DNA of 53,052 nucleotides from Rhodoferax sp. (GTDB taxonomy: Bacteria > Pseudomonadota > Gammaproteobacteria > Burkholderiales > Burkholderiaceae_C), in contig NZ_JAGPBB010000016.1 in assembly GCF_018063565.1 (NCBI RefSeq), positions 1 through 53,052 on the forward strand, in the 5' to 3' direction. A program made the position numbers and the translations under genes. Below are positions 25,478 through 34,676 of the stretch, piece after piece. The notes under the pieces are model-generated. The model saw only the letters and a list, made by a program, of their open reading frames with translations, had not been told where the DNA came from and did no database searches. Numbering within the stretch: position 1 is the first letter of the stretch; every line of letters starts with the position of its first letter.

Positions 25478-27217
25478 TTAGTGCTCGCCTTTGGTTTTCC
25501 ATAAACCAGCCAACCGATTGCCCTGTTTTTGCGGACCACCAATGGGAAACATGGCGTGCAAATTATGATTGTTGCCACGTTCTACCCCCCAGGTTTCCGT
25601 GAAATGTTTGATCATAAAACGGACCTGCGCCTGAACCTGATGCTCTTCGTAATAGTCCCTGAGGAAATAAATAACTTCCCAGTGCGCATCCGTCAGTTCA
25701 AGCCCTTCCATCTGCGCACGGGCACGGGCGAAGTCTTCAGACCATTGGTCGACCTGAAGAAGATAACCTTCCGAGTCAGTAGCAATGGACTGATCTTTGA
25801 CGTGCACACAAAACGGTTGGTGGGTTCGTTCTTGGTGTTGTTTCGACTCTTTGACCGAGCGCACAAATGCGGCGAAGGCGGGAGCCCAATTGGAGCCAGC
25901 CCCGGTGCGCAGGTGTGTATACGAGGCGAGCACATTGCGATAGACCAACCCGTCATGGTCACCGTCGACTCCATGTCCTCGGGTCACTTCATAGGCGAAT
26001 TTGACATCCGGTGCAACGTTCTCCAGACTGGAATAGTGAAACTCATGCCCGCGCACCGAGCCCGAGCCGTCATATGTTCGCCAGGGTGCCTGCGGGGTGA
26101 GCTTGAGCGATACATAACCTCTTCCGACCGGCCTTTCGTGCATCACAACGTCGGCCGGCAGCGCACCGACCATGTTGAACTGTTGGTTCTTCCAGCGCAA
26201 GCTGCGCGCCAGATACATCAGCCCACCGCATTCGGCGTAAACCGGCAGGCCCTGCTCAACCGCTTCTCGAATGCTGTTGCGCATGGCTTCATTGGCAGAG
26301 AGTTCGGCCATGAAAACTTCAGGGAAGCCACCACCGATAAATAAACCGTCAATGTCCGGAAGCCGTGGGGCTCTCAGAGCGTCGAAGCGGACGATATCAG
26401 CACCCGCGTCACCCAGCGCCTGCAAATCATCCGGGTAGTAAAAGCCGAAAGCCTGATCAACGGCGACACCAATACGCAAGCGGTCTTGACTTGAACTTGC
26501 CTTTGCTGACTCGACAGGCGTTAATGGCAAGGGTTCGACGCCACGTGCAACCTGCAGCAGTTCACTGAGATCGACCTGCTGTGAAATACGTTCGCCGATG
26601 GACTGAACCAGGGTCTGCGGGTCAGCGAGTTCGCGGCTGGGCATCAGGCCAAGATGCCGCTCGAGCACGCCGAGTAAAGGATCATGTGCCACCGCGCCGA
26701 GCACTTTGACATTGGTGTAATGCTCGATCACCGCCCTGAGTTTGGATTCATGGCGGGCACCACCAAGCTGGTTGAGGATCACTCCGGCAATCCGGATCTG
26801 CGAATCAAAAGCCTGATAACCGAGGATCAATGGCGCGATGCCACGTGTCATGCCACGTGCATCGAGCACCAGCACCACCGGGAGGTCCAGCAAGTTGGCC
26901 AATGCCGCATTGCTGTTGCTGCCGTCCAGTGCCAAACCGTCGTACAGGCCTTTGTTGCCCTCGACAATGCTGATGTCAGCCGTTGCAGCCCATCGGCCAA
27001 ACAGCGAACTGATTTGGTCGCTATTTGACAGGTAGGGGTCCAGATTGAAGCAACTGCGACCACTGGCTTGGGTCAGCCACATGGGGTCGATGAAATCCGG
27101 CCCCTTCTTGAAAGGCTGGACTGCCAAGCCCCTCGCGCTGAGCGCGGCGCACAGTCCAACAGTGATGGTTGTTTTTCCAGACGACTTGTGAGCCGCTGAA
27201 ACCAGTACGCGCGCCAT
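25478..27217 (-). CDS. dsrN: DsrN, siroheme amidase (CbiA-like), fused to a cysteine-less DsrC-like domain
   Basis: The 579-aa product is longer than typical DsrN (about 450-470). Residues 1-460 are a cobyrinate a,c-diamide synthase-type enzyme: P-loop AHKSSGKTTITVGL, glutamine-amidotransferase nucleophile in YAECGGLMYLAR, and RGHEFHYS with the catalytic His. DsrN makes siroamide for DsrAB. Residues about 469-579 (25478-25813) align with DsrC: DSEGYLLQVDQW, ELTDAHWEVIYFLRDYYEEH and a MFPIGGPQKQGNRLAGL end. The domain stops at KTKGEH with neither of the two C-terminal redox cysteines. The frame is continuous, so this is a genuine fusion in this assembly. Confidence 0.92.
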   Translation of the reverse strand: MARVLVSAAHKSSGKTTITVGLCAALSARGLAVQPFKKGPDFIDPMWLTQASGRSCFNLDPYLSNSDQISSLFGRWAATADISIVEGNKGLYDGLALDGSNSNAALANLLDLPVVLVLDARGMTRGIAPLILGYQAFDSQIRIAGVILNQLGGARHESKLRAVIEHYTNVKVLGAVAHDPLLGVLERHLGLMPSRELADPQTLVQSIGERISQQVDLSELLQVARGVEPLPLTPVESAKASSSQDRLRIGVAVDQAFGFYYPDDLQALGDAGADIVRFDALRAPRLPDIDGLFIGGGFPEVFMAELSANEAMRNSIREAVEQGLPVYAECGGLMYLARSLRWKNQQFNMVGALPADVVMHERPVGRGYVSLKLTPQAPWRTYDGSGSVRGHEFHYSSLENVAPDVKFAYEVTRGHGVDGDHDGLVYRNVLASYTHLRTGAGSNWAPAFAAFVRSVKESKQHQERTHQPFCVHVKDQSIATDSEGYLLQVDQWSEDFARARAQMEGLELTDAHWEVIYFLRDYYEEHQVQAQVRFMIKHFTETWGVERGNNHNLHAMFPIGGPQKQGNRLAGLWKTKGEH

Positions 27218-27229
27218 GCTATGGCAAGA

Positions 27230-28453
27230 TCAGTGTGCAGCAGCAGGTGTTGTGGCGTTCGTATCAGCTGATTCTTCATCGGCCAGATCGGCAGGTAAAA
27301 AGCCCAGTACCTTTAACGACAGAAGAACAATGATCCCGACGATCGCAATCCCCCCAAAACCCAGCAACCACTCCGGTAATGTCGGCGAATAACTGTTGAT
27401 GACACCATCGTAGAAGGTACTGCGCACTTCTTTGCCAGGAAACAGCACGAGCGGGAAAGCCTGACCACCGATGATGGTGACATACATCTGGGCAAATCCA
27501 CCGGCAACCACCAAACCGGCACAGGCCACGATGCGCCCACGCATTTGGCCGATTTTGGGATGCAGCAGCAAAGCCAGAGGAAGCACCCCACCGAGTATTA
27601 CCGGTCCCAACCAGAACAGATAGGTATAGACACTGCCACTAAGCAGGATGAAGTGGTCAAACGCGTGGTGGCGGGTGAAATACAGGTTGGTCAGATAGTA
27701 AATGGTGACAAAGTACAGCCCGGCAGAGATAAAGATCACTTGCAGGCGGGCAAATCGCGCCATCATGGTGTTCCCGATGGGACGTCCGCTGCCAAGGCTT
27801 GCTGCCATCAAAACCAGCAGGAATACCGCCAGCCCGTAGCTGAAAGACAGGGCGATGAACAATGGCGCGAGCAACGCAGAATCATAAGCCTGACGGGCCA
27901 CCAGAAACCCGAAAATCGACCCGGTTCCGGTAGTCAGTGCCATGCGCCAGATAAACGCAAACAAGCCTGCCAACGGCGTAAAGCGATTCATCCGGTGCTC
28001 CATCATGGTCCAAAGATAGGCAATGACAAACCCGGTGAACCCGGAATACAGAAAAATATTCAGCGCAAAGATCGACTTGAAGTTGTAATACGTCATCGCC
28101 ACGATCAGCCGATCAGGACGGCCCAGATCAAGCATCAAAACCGTCAGTCCGCCGATCAGCAATGAGATCGCCAACATGCCGGACAAGGGCGCCAAGGGTT
28201 TGAACTCGGTTTTTCCAAACACCGATGCCATCGACGCTACGTTCAGGGCACCTGACGCTGCCACGACCAGGAATACGGCAAAAACGTGCGGCAGACCCCA
28301 GACAATCTGGTTGTTCATGCCCGTGACGATGTGACCGTTATGCTCCATGTACCACACGGCAATCAGGCCAATCAGGGCAACCAGAGCCAACCCTCCCAGA
28401 AGCGTGTAGTACCCGGGGCTACTGCCCTTGAGTTCTCGCAAGGTGATTTTCAT
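27230..28453 (-). CDS. dsrP: DsrP, NrfD-like membrane subunit of DsrMKJOP
   Basis: The 407-aa product has about ten membrane helices and belongs to the NrfD/PsrC superfamily. It begins with the polar stretch MKITLRELKGSSPGYYTLLG, and residues such as YNFKSIFALNIFLYSGFTGF are characteristic of DsrP/Hme-type proteins. DsrP exchanges electrons with the quinone pool and, with DsrO and DsrJ, forms the periplasmic-side module of the Dsr transmembrane complex. It is separated by 3 bp from dsrO upstream and 12 bp from dsrN downstream. Confidence 0.93.
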   Translation of the reverse strand: MKITLRELKGSSPGYYTLLGGLALVALIGLIAVWYMEHNGHIVTGMNNQIVWGLPHVFAVFLVVAASGALNVASMASVFGKTEFKPLAPLSGMLAISLLIGGLTVLMLDLGRPDRLIVAMTYYNFKSIFALNIFLYSGFTGFVIAYLWTMMEHRMNRFTPLAGLFAFIWRMALTTGTGSIFGFLVARQAYDSALLAPLFIALSFSYGLAVFLLVLMAASLGSGRPIGNTMMARFARLQVIFISAGLYFVTIYYLTNLYFTRHHAFDHFILLSGSVYTYLFWLGPVILGGVLPLALLLHPKIGQMRGRIVACAGLVVAGGFAQMYVTIIGGQAFPLVLFPGKEVRSTFYDGVINSYSPTLPEWLLGFGGIAIVGIIVLLSLKVLGFLPADLADEESADTNATTPAAAH

Positions 28454-28456
28454 GCT

Positions 28457-29224
28457 TCAGACTCCCAAATAGCGAACGCCGGTATTGAGGTTGAGGTTTT
28501 CGCGAATCTGGCGAGCCGGATATTTGGCAACACGCTTGGAAATCTCACTGTTGGGGTCATTCAGGTCGCCAAACACAATGGCTTCATGCCCGGCCTGTGA
28601 ACAGGCGCTGACACAAGCGGGTTGTTCACCCCGATCCACCTTGTGCACACACAGAGTGCACGACTCCACCGTTCCCATGCCGCGAGGGACGTTCGGGTTC
28701 TGATTGGTTTGCGGTGAGTGAACAAACGAGCGCGCCTTGTACGGGCAAGCCATCATGCAATAGCGGCACCCGATACAAATGTGTTTGTCGACCAGCACAA
28801 TGCCATCAGCGCGCTTGAACGAGGCACCCGTGGGGCAGACGTCGACACAGGGTGGCTCCGCGCAGTGCTGGCACATCATGGGCAGTGACTGCAGCTTGCC
28901 GGAGTGCACGTCCTTGATCTCGATCTTGCGAATCCATTGCGAATCAGTGGGCAAGGTACCACCCGACAGGCCGTTCTCGGTATTGCAGGCGCTTACACAG
29001 TCGGTGCATCCGCTGCTGCATTTGGAACTGTCAATCAACATTCCCCAGCGCACTTTGCTGGTGGCACCCGTGGCGGCAGGTGCCGCTTGCGCGATTTCAA
29101 TCAGACGTACGCCGGGTGCAATCAGGACACCCGCCAGACCGGCGGCCGCGACACCCAGGAAGCCGCGCCGACTTGGGGTCGGGTTGTGATCACCATGGGT
29201 GGGTTGTGATGTGTCTGGCTTCAT
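28457..29224 (-). CDS. dsrO: DsrO, periplasmic ferredoxin-like subunit of DsrMKJOP
   Basis: The 255-aa product has a Tat signal (twin arginines at 19-20 in SRRGFLGVAAAG) and four [4Fe-4S] motifs: CSSGCTDCVSAC, CQHCAEPPCVDVC, CIGCRYCMMAC and CTLC with CVSAC. It transfers electrons between DsrJ haems and DsrP in the periplasm. Its ATG overlaps the dsrJ stop (ATGA). The length and order match dsrJOP of purple sulfur bacteria. Confidence 0.94.
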   Translation of the reverse strand: MKPDTSQPTHGDHNPTPSRRGFLGVAAAGLAGVLIAPGVRLIEIAQAAPAATGATSKVRWGMLIDSSKCSSGCTDCVSACNTENGLSGGTLPTDSQWIRKIEIKDVHSGKLQSLPMMCQHCAEPPCVDVCPTGASFKRADGIVLVDKHICIGCRYCMMACPYKARSFVHSPQTNQNPNVPRGMGTVESCTLCVHKVDRGEQPACVSACSQAGHEAIVFGDLNDPNSEISKRVAKYPARQIRENLNLNTGVRYLGV

Positions 29225-29673
29225 GGCTTAACCTGCTGCTCGGTGGATACCAGCGGTGTCTTCGCAACCTGTGCTGTCGTTGAGGCTGGCTTGCTGGCAT
29301 GGCAACCAAAGCAATCCAGCGAGACCGCTGCATAGTTATGGCAGCTCTGGCAGAAGTTGCTGTCGCTGGCGCTCACACTGTTGGTCTTCTGACTGGCATG
29401 GCACTCAATACACCCCTGCAAACTGTACTTGCCGGTTCGCACGCCGCCGCGCAAGGTATCCACGCGCTGATGTTTCAACAGCAGCATATGGTTGCGGCGC
29501 ATAAAGTCAGGGCTTTCAACACACTGGCCACTGCGAGCCGGTTCGATCACCGGCTTTGGCACGCGCCCTGCGTTGGCATTTTGCGCCTGAGCCCCCAAGC
29601 TCCAAGCCAGCAGCATGACAGCACAGATCCACAGCCGACGCACGCCTGGTGCAAAGACAGTGCAAAGCGACAT
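29221..29673 (-). CDS. dsrJ: DsrJ, periplasmic triheme c-type cytochrome
   Basis: The ATG at 29673 is chosen; the longer frame runs into dsrL without a better start. The 150-aa product has an N-terminal hydrophobic signal/anchor (LWICAVMLLAWSLGAQA) and three haem motifs: CIECH, CQSCH and CFGCH. The segment SGQCVESPDFMRRNHM retains the cysteine known as an unusual haem ligand in A. vinosum DsrJ. It is the periplasmic electron-transfer subunit of DsrMKJOP. The dsrL stop is only 4 bp upstream of this start. Confidence 0.93.
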   Translation of the reverse strand: MSLCTVFAPGVRRLWICAVMLLAWSLGAQAQNANAGRVPKPVIEPARSGQCVESPDFMRRNHMLLLKHQRVDTLRGGVRTGKYSLQGCIECHASQKTNSVSASDSNFCQSCHNYAAVSLDCFGCHASKPASTTAQVAKTPLVSTEQQVKP

Positions 29674-29677
29674 GGAA

Positions 29678-31636
29678 TCAGTCCCCCAAACCCATCTGGA
29701 TGTAGCCAGTGGGGCATACGTCAGCGCAAATATGGCAGCCAATACACTTGTTGTAGTTGGTATCGACATAACGCCCGGTGGTGGCTTTGGCCTTGGGCAC
29801 TTTGAACACTGCTACCTGCGGACAGTACACCACACAGTTGTCACATTCAAAACACTGACCGCAACTCATGCAACGCTTGGCCTCGGCCATGGCCTGCGCC
29901 TCAAGCAGCGGCTGTAAACGCTCCTGAAAGTTGTTGAGGGCTTCCGCGGCTGTCAGCGACGTGATGCCGCGGCGATTGCGTTCGGTGTAAGAAAAATGGC
30001 CGAGGAACAGTTCCTTGTGCGAAATCACGTAGCGGTCCGAGCGGTCATCAAAATTGTGAATCGCCACATTGCTGTTGCAGGTGCCGCGCATAGGCTCCGG
30101 AGCCTCGGCGAAGGTGTAGCCCTTCTCCAGCATCTTGCGTTTCAGATCAAACGCATGGACGTCGATCTTTGGCCGCTTTTCCAAGGCTTCATTTTGCAGG
30201 AAGCGATCAATGCCGTCAGCGGCAATGGCACCATGCCCAATGGCGGTGGTCAAAAGGTGCGGACGAATCACGTCGCCACCGACAAACACACCGGGTTGAC
30301 CCTGCACCTGGTAATTCTTGTCGCTGTTGATGGCGCCCTTGCCGTTGTTGAATTCCTCCAGACCGGAGAAATCAACCGCCTGGCCGATCGCCGACACAAT
30401 CAAATCAGCTTCAATGTCTTCTTCGGTGCCAGCAATGTTCTTGATGTCCAGGCGGCCACTGACGATCTTGGCCTCACATTGAATGACGCGCAACGCTGTG
30501 GCACGGCCGGTCGCATCGCGGACCACGCCGATCGGAGCCATGCCGCCACGGATGGTGATGCCCTCGGACTGCGCGTGCTCAACCTCATGGCGGCTGGCCT
30601 GCATTTTGTCGACCGCAAAAATGGAGGTCAGCGTCACCTCTGCGCCCTGGCGTACCGAAGCTTCGGCCACGTCATGGGCCATGTTGCCGCCGATCACGTT
30701 TTCGGGACGGTCTGACTCATGAATTTTGTCGATATGGCCCAGACGCCGTGCCACCGTTGCCACGTCAATCGAGGTGTCACCACCGCCAACCACCACCACA
30801 CGTTTGCCGACATGGCGCAGACGGCCATCGTTGAAGGCCTTGAGGAAGGCAGTCGCCGTGACCACATTGGGCGCATCGGACCCGTCCACCGGAAGAGCGC
30901 GCCCAGCCTGGGCACCAAGTCCCAGAAACACGGCGTCGAAGTCAGCGCGAATCTGCGCCATCGTGATGTCCTTACCGATGCGGCAATTCAGCCGTGCGGT
31001 CACACCCAAATCCAGAATGCGCTGAATCTCAGCGTCCAGTACGTCACGCGGTGTGCGGAACCCCGGAATGCCGTACCGCATCATGCCGCCGAGCTCGGCC
31101 CGCTCGTCAAACAAGGTCACCGAGTGGCCCTTCAAGGCGAGCTGGTAGGCCGCAGACAGGCCGGCCGGACCACCACCAATCACGGCGACCGACTTGCCAG
31201 ATGCATGAGCGGGCCTGTTGAAAGCCAGCTTGTTGTGGACCGCGTAGTCACCCAAAAAGTGCTCGACACTGTTGATGCCGACAAAGTCTTCGAGCTGATT
31301 GCGGTTGCAACCGGACTCGCACGGTGCCGGGCAGACACGGCCCATCACCGAGGGAAATGGATTGGCTTCGGTCAGACGGCGAAATGCGTATTCTTGCCAC
31401 TTCATGCCTGCCGGTGGTTTTTCAACACCCCGAACAATATTCAGGTAACCCCGAATATCCTCACCTGCCGGGCAGCTACCTTGGCATGGCGGAGTGCTCT
31501 GAATGTAGGTGGGGCATTTGTGCGAGTGACCGGCATCAAAAATATCTTTCTGCAGGGACTTCACCTTGCTGTCGCCGTCTTTAAAGCGGCGAAAGTTCAG
31601 TGCCTGAACGGCAGGGGCTTCTGTGGTTGCTGACAT
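29678..31636 (-). CDS. dsrL: DsrL, NAD(P)H:acceptor oxidoreductase partner of DsrAB
   Basis: The 652-aa iron-sulfur flavoprotein resembles the small subunit of glutamate synthase. It has an N-terminal cysteine cluster (CPTYIQSTPPCQGSC), the FAD site AVIGGGPAGLSAAYQLAL, the NAD(P) site VVVVGGGDTSIDVATVA, and a C-terminal pair of [4Fe-4S] motifs (CMSCGQCFECDNC; CIGCHICADVC). In sulfur oxidisers DsrL accepts electrons from DsrAB during oxidation of DsrC-bound sulfane sulfur and reduces NAD+. Its presence is one of the clearest signs that this Dsr system runs in the oxidative direction. AGGAG sets the ATG. Confidence 0.95.
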   Translation of the reverse strand: MSATTEAPAVQALNFRRFKDGDSKVKSLQKDIFDAGHSHKCPTYIQSTPPCQGSCPAGEDIRGYLNIVRGVEKPPAGMKWQEYAFRRLTEANPFPSVMGRVCPAPCESGCNRNQLEDFVGINSVEHFLGDYAVHNKLAFNRPAHASGKSVAVIGGGPAGLSAAYQLALKGHSVTLFDERAELGGMMRYGIPGFRTPRDVLDAEIQRILDLGVTARLNCRIGKDITMAQIRADFDAVFLGLGAQAGRALPVDGSDAPNVVTATAFLKAFNDGRLRHVGKRVVVVGGGDTSIDVATVARRLGHIDKIHESDRPENVIGGNMAHDVAEASVRQGAEVTLTSIFAVDKMQASRHEVEHAQSEGITIRGGMAPIGVVRDATGRATALRVIQCEAKIVSGRLDIKNIAGTEEDIEADLIVSAIGQAVDFSGLEEFNNGKGAINSDKNYQVQGQPGVFVGGDVIRPHLLTTAIGHGAIAADGIDRFLQNEALEKRPKIDVHAFDLKRKMLEKGYTFAEAPEPMRGTCNSNVAIHNFDDRSDRYVISHKELFLGHFSYTERNRRGITSLTAAEALNNFQERLQPLLEAQAMAEAKRCMSCGQCFECDNCVVYCPQVAVFKVPKAKATTGRYVDTNYNKCIGCHICADVCPTGYIQMGLGD

Positions 31637-31679
31637 GTCGGAATCTCCTGAAATTTATAAGGACTGCCTAAAGGACGGA

Positions 31680-33173
31680 TTACTTGTCACCCAGGCGGAT
31701 CGCCTTGCTGACCAACTGATGAACGCCGCCGACCATACTCATGTTGAAACCGTAGTAGGGCAGCACCTTGGTGAATTGCGCTTTGCAGATCGCACAGATG
31801 GTGGCCATGAAATTGACGTCGTGGTCGTCCACCACATGCTTGAGCGCTTCCATGCGGGGTAGCGCACCCTTGACGCGCAACTCCATCAGGTCATCGGTCA
31901 GCAGGCCTCCACCACCACCGCAGCAAAAGGTGCTCTCGTGGATCGTCTCGGGGGCCATGTCGTGAAAATTGTTGGCGACTGACGTAATGATGCGACGTGG
32001 AATGACAAACTGGCCACCAGGCATGTTGCCCATGCGCGATGCCCGCGCCACATTACACGAATCATGAAAGGTGATGATCCGGCTGTCGTTGGCTTCCTTG
32101 TCGAACTTCAGCGCACCCTTTTGAATCAGGTCGTCAGTGACCTCGCAAATATGTTGGGGTACCGGGTAGCGCTGGTCCAGGAAATCAAAGGGACCAATCA
32201 GTGTGTTCCAGAAACTGTAGGCCACGCGCCAGGCGTGCCCACACTCGCCGACCACAATGCGCTTGACGCCGAGCTCAAGCGCCGCTTCTCGGACGCGCAT
32301 CGAGATGTTGCGCATCTGCTCATAGTTGCCGATGAACATGCCAAAGTTGCCGGCCTCGGAGGCATGAGAACTCAGGGTCCAACTGATACCTGCGGCGTGA
32401 AACACCTTGGCATAGCCAATCAGGCTCTCGACGTGCGGCTCCGAGAAAAAGTCGGCCGATGGGGTAATCAGCAAGACCTCGGCCCCTTTGACGTCCAGCG
32501 GGAACTTGATGTCAAACCCCGTGTCATCTTTGGTGTCTTCTTCAAGACCTTCCAGCGTGTTGATCAGTGCCGGCCCTGGAATGCCCAGGTTATTGCCAAT
32601 GCGGTGCACCTTGCCAATGATCTCGTTGGAGTATTTCTGCCCCATGCCGATCGAGTCCATGATCTCGCGGGCAGCCATGGTGACTTCGGCGGTGTCAATA
32701 CCATAGGGGCAAAACACCGAGCAACGGCGGCACTCTGAGCACTGGTGGTAGTAGCTGAACCACTCGTCAAGCACTTCGCGGGTCAGGTCAACTGCGCCCA
32801 CCAACTTGGGAAAATACTTGCCAGCAACGGTGAAATAGCGGCGATACACCTTGCGCATCAAATCCTGGCGCGCGACCGGCATGTTCTTGGGGTCGCCGGT
32901 ACCCAGGAAATAGTGACATTTGTCAGAGCAGGCACCGCAATGCACGCAGGCATCCATATAGACCTGAAGCGAGCGGTACTTACCCAGTAACTCGCCCATC
33001 TTGGCGATGGCCTTGGCCTGCCAATCGTCGACCAATTGCTCCGGAAAATTCAGAGGCTTTTGAATGGGACCCGGTGCCACGAAGGGTTTAAGGTGCGACA
33101 TCGCACCCGCCTGGACCAATGGAATGACAGGGTAGCTCTTGAGCTTGGGCGTTTCAAATGCAGCGGTAGCCAT
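31680..33173 (-). CDS. dsrK: DsrK, HdrD-like iron-sulfur subunit of DsrMKJOP
   Basis: The 497-aa cytoplasmic protein has two ferredoxin motifs (CVHCGACSDKC and CSECRRCSVFC) and HdrB/D-type CCG elements (VGECGHAW, FHDSCNVAR, TFCCGGGGGLL) that would hold the noncubane [4Fe-4S] site acting on DsrC trisulfide/disulfide. It works with DsrM, immediately upstream (14 bp), in the core DsrMK module. The length agrees with DsrK of purple sulfur bacteria. Confidence 0.95.
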   Translation of the reverse strand: MATAAFETPKLKSYPVIPLVQAGAMSHLKPFVAPGPIQKPLNFPEQLVDDWQAKAIAKMGELLGKYRSLQVYMDACVHCGACSDKCHYFLGTGDPKNMPVARQDLMRKVYRRYFTVAGKYFPKLVGAVDLTREVLDEWFSYYHQCSECRRCSVFCPYGIDTAEVTMAAREIMDSIGMGQKYSNEIIGKVHRIGNNLGIPGPALINTLEGLEEDTKDDTGFDIKFPLDVKGAEVLLITPSADFFSEPHVESLIGYAKVFHAAGISWTLSSHASEAGNFGMFIGNYEQMRNISMRVREAALELGVKRIVVGECGHAWRVAYSFWNTLIGPFDFLDQRYPVPQHICEVTDDLIQKGALKFDKEANDSRIITFHDSCNVARASRMGNMPGGQFVIPRRIITSVANNFHDMAPETIHESTFCCGGGGGLLTDDLMELRVKGALPRMEALKHVVDDHDVNFMATICAICKAQFTKVLPYYGFNMSMVGGVHQLVSKAIRLGDK

Positions 33174-33187
33174 GGTCGTGCAGGTTC

Positions 33188-33922
33188 TCAGGGACGTTTT
33201 TCAAGCGCGGCAGCCCAGGCCGACACATGGCGGACCTCCCGGGCGTTGTCTGTCTGATTGCGCGTTGGACTAAAGAACAATCCGGGCGCATGCAGCAATT
33301 TGCTCAACGGGAAAATAATCATCAAAATGGCCACCAAACCCAGGTGGACCAACAAAACTGGATCAGCTGGCAAGGGCTGCCAGTCAAAGCGCATCAGGCC
33401 CAACATAAAAGCCTTGACCGCCACGATATCCGTGTGCGAGACGAAGCGCATCGTCAGGCCGGAAATACCAATCAGCATCAGCAGTGCCAAATGCAGGTGA
33501 TCGGAAGGCGTCGAAATGTAGCGAACCCGGTCAACCAGCCACCGCCTGGCCCACAGCCCGCCCAATGCAGCGACCATGACGAAGCCACCGTAAGTCCCAA
33601 AGGGCTGGATCATGGCCACAGGAAGCCACACCGGCTCCTGAAAATAACGCAAATGGCGCAGCGTGACCAGGAACAAGGTAAAGTGAAATGCCCAACCAAA
33701 TATCCAGGTCCATTTGCTGGACTTGAAAAGGCTTTCAAAATAGACAACTTCCCGAACCAGGCGCCAATACACCCCACTTTGGGTCATGGGTGCTGGTGTG
33801 GTGGCGATTTTCAAAGGTGCCGGGCTGCCGGCATAGCGGCGAATCCTGTTTGCCAAACCCGCAAACAAGACAATGGCCGCTACATTGAAGAGCACAGCAT
33901 AGAAAATCGACAGCATCGACAT
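33188..33922 (-). CDS. dsrM: DsrM, NarI-like cytochrome b subunit of DsrMKJOP
   Basis: The 244-aa product has about five membrane helices and conserved histidines suited to two b haems (FGWAFHFTLF, HLRYF, DHLHLALLM, LLVHLGLVAI). DsrM links quinone oxidoreduction to DsrK on the cytoplasmic side. Two in-frame ATGs (33922 and 33916) are possible; the first is used. It lies between dsrC (58 bp away) and dsrK. Confidence 0.93.
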   Translation of the reverse strand: MSMLSIFYAVLFNVAAIVLFAGLANRIRRYAGSPAPLKIATTPAPMTQSGVYWRLVREVVYFESLFKSSKWTWIFGWAFHFTLFLVTLRHLRYFQEPVWLPVAMIQPFGTYGGFVMVAALGGLWARRWLVDRVRYISTPSDHLHLALLMLIGISGLTMRFVSHTDIVAVKAFMLGLMRFDWQPLPADPVLLVHLGLVAILMIIFPLSKLLHAPGLFFSPTRNQTDNAREVRHVSAWAAALEKRP

Positions 33923-33980
33923 GGCCAGACCCGAGGTTAATCAGCGTTCGGTTGGAGAAGTGAGTTCCGCAAACTGTGCT

Positions 33981-34313
33981 TTAGATACAGCCGGTGGGCT
34001 TGGGCAAGCCAGCGATTTTGCAAGCCTGCTTGGCCGGACCATAGGGGAACAGGTCGTACAGGTACTTGCTGTTGCCTTTTTCTTCACCAAACTGTTTGCC
34101 AATGGCCTTGGTCAGCACACGGACGGCTGGGGCAATCTGGTACTCGTTGTAGTACTCGCGCAGAAAGTTGATCACTTCCCAGTGGTTGTCGGTCAGAACC
34201 ACTTTCTCTTCTTCTGCCAGGTGTCCGGCAGCGTCGGTGGTCCACTCTGCCAGGTTCAGCAGGTAGCCTTCTTCGTCGGTTTCGTAGGTTTTACCGTTAA
34301 TTTCAAAGCTCAT
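33981..34313 (-). CDS. dsrC: DsrC, sulfur-carrier protein with both redox cysteines
   Basis: The 110-aa product is a canonical DsrC. The start is the ATG at 34313, preceded by GGAG. It shows TDEEGYLLNLAEW, LTDNHWEVINFLREYYNEYQ and the C-terminal arm with Cys98 and Cys109 (KQACKIAGLPKPTGCI), 11 residues apart and with the final cysteine penultimate. DsrC takes sulfur from DsrEFH and presents it as persulfide/trisulfide to DsrAB and DsrK. It is the only fully functional-looking member of the three DsrC-family sequences in this window. Confidence 0.97.
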   Translation of the reverse strand: MSFEINGKTYETDEEGYLLNLAEWTTDAAGHLAEEEKVVLTDNHWEVINFLREYYNEYQIAPAVRVLTKAIGKQFGEEKGNSKYLYDLFPYGPAKQACKIAGLPKPTGCI

Positions 34314-34348
34314 GTTTTTCTCCAGAAAGTTAAATAAAAAATCGCTGA

Positions 34349-34648
34349 TCAAAGCCAGGAATGCGAGGTGCTGTATTCCAGCGTCAGATCAACAAAGCCA
34401 CTGTAATCGACCAGGGTGATGCCGTCCATGACTTTGCCGGTGGCGCCACGCGCGTCAACATCGGGCTGTAAGGCATAAAACTTGATGCCACTGGCGGCCT
34501 GGCGCACCATGGTTTCAACGCTGGTGCCGACGGTGGCACCGTACACGCCGTCTTCAATCAGAAGCACGGCACTGCCGGGTTTGGCCAAACGCAGGCAAGT
34601 TTGCAAGCTGGTGGACTGGAACGGTGATTTGTTAACAATGTGCAACAT
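34349..34648 (-). CDS. dsrH: DsrH, subunit of the DsrEFH sulfurtransferase
   Basis: The 99-aa product belongs to the DsrH/TusB family, starting MLHIVNKSPFQSTSLQTCL with Cys18 near the conserved position, then LLIEDGVYGATVG. It joins DsrE and DsrF in a hexameric sulfurtransferase that hands sulfane sulfur to DsrC. The gene lies between dsrF and dsrC with short gaps. Confidence 0.94.
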   Translation of the reverse strand: MLHIVNKSPFQSTSLQTCLRLAKPGSAVLLIEDGVYGATVGTSVETMVRQAASGIKFYALQPDVDARGATGKVMDGITLVDYSGFVDLTLEYSTSHSWL

Positions 34649-34676
34649 GGGATGGGTCCTATTTCTTGGCTGCTGG

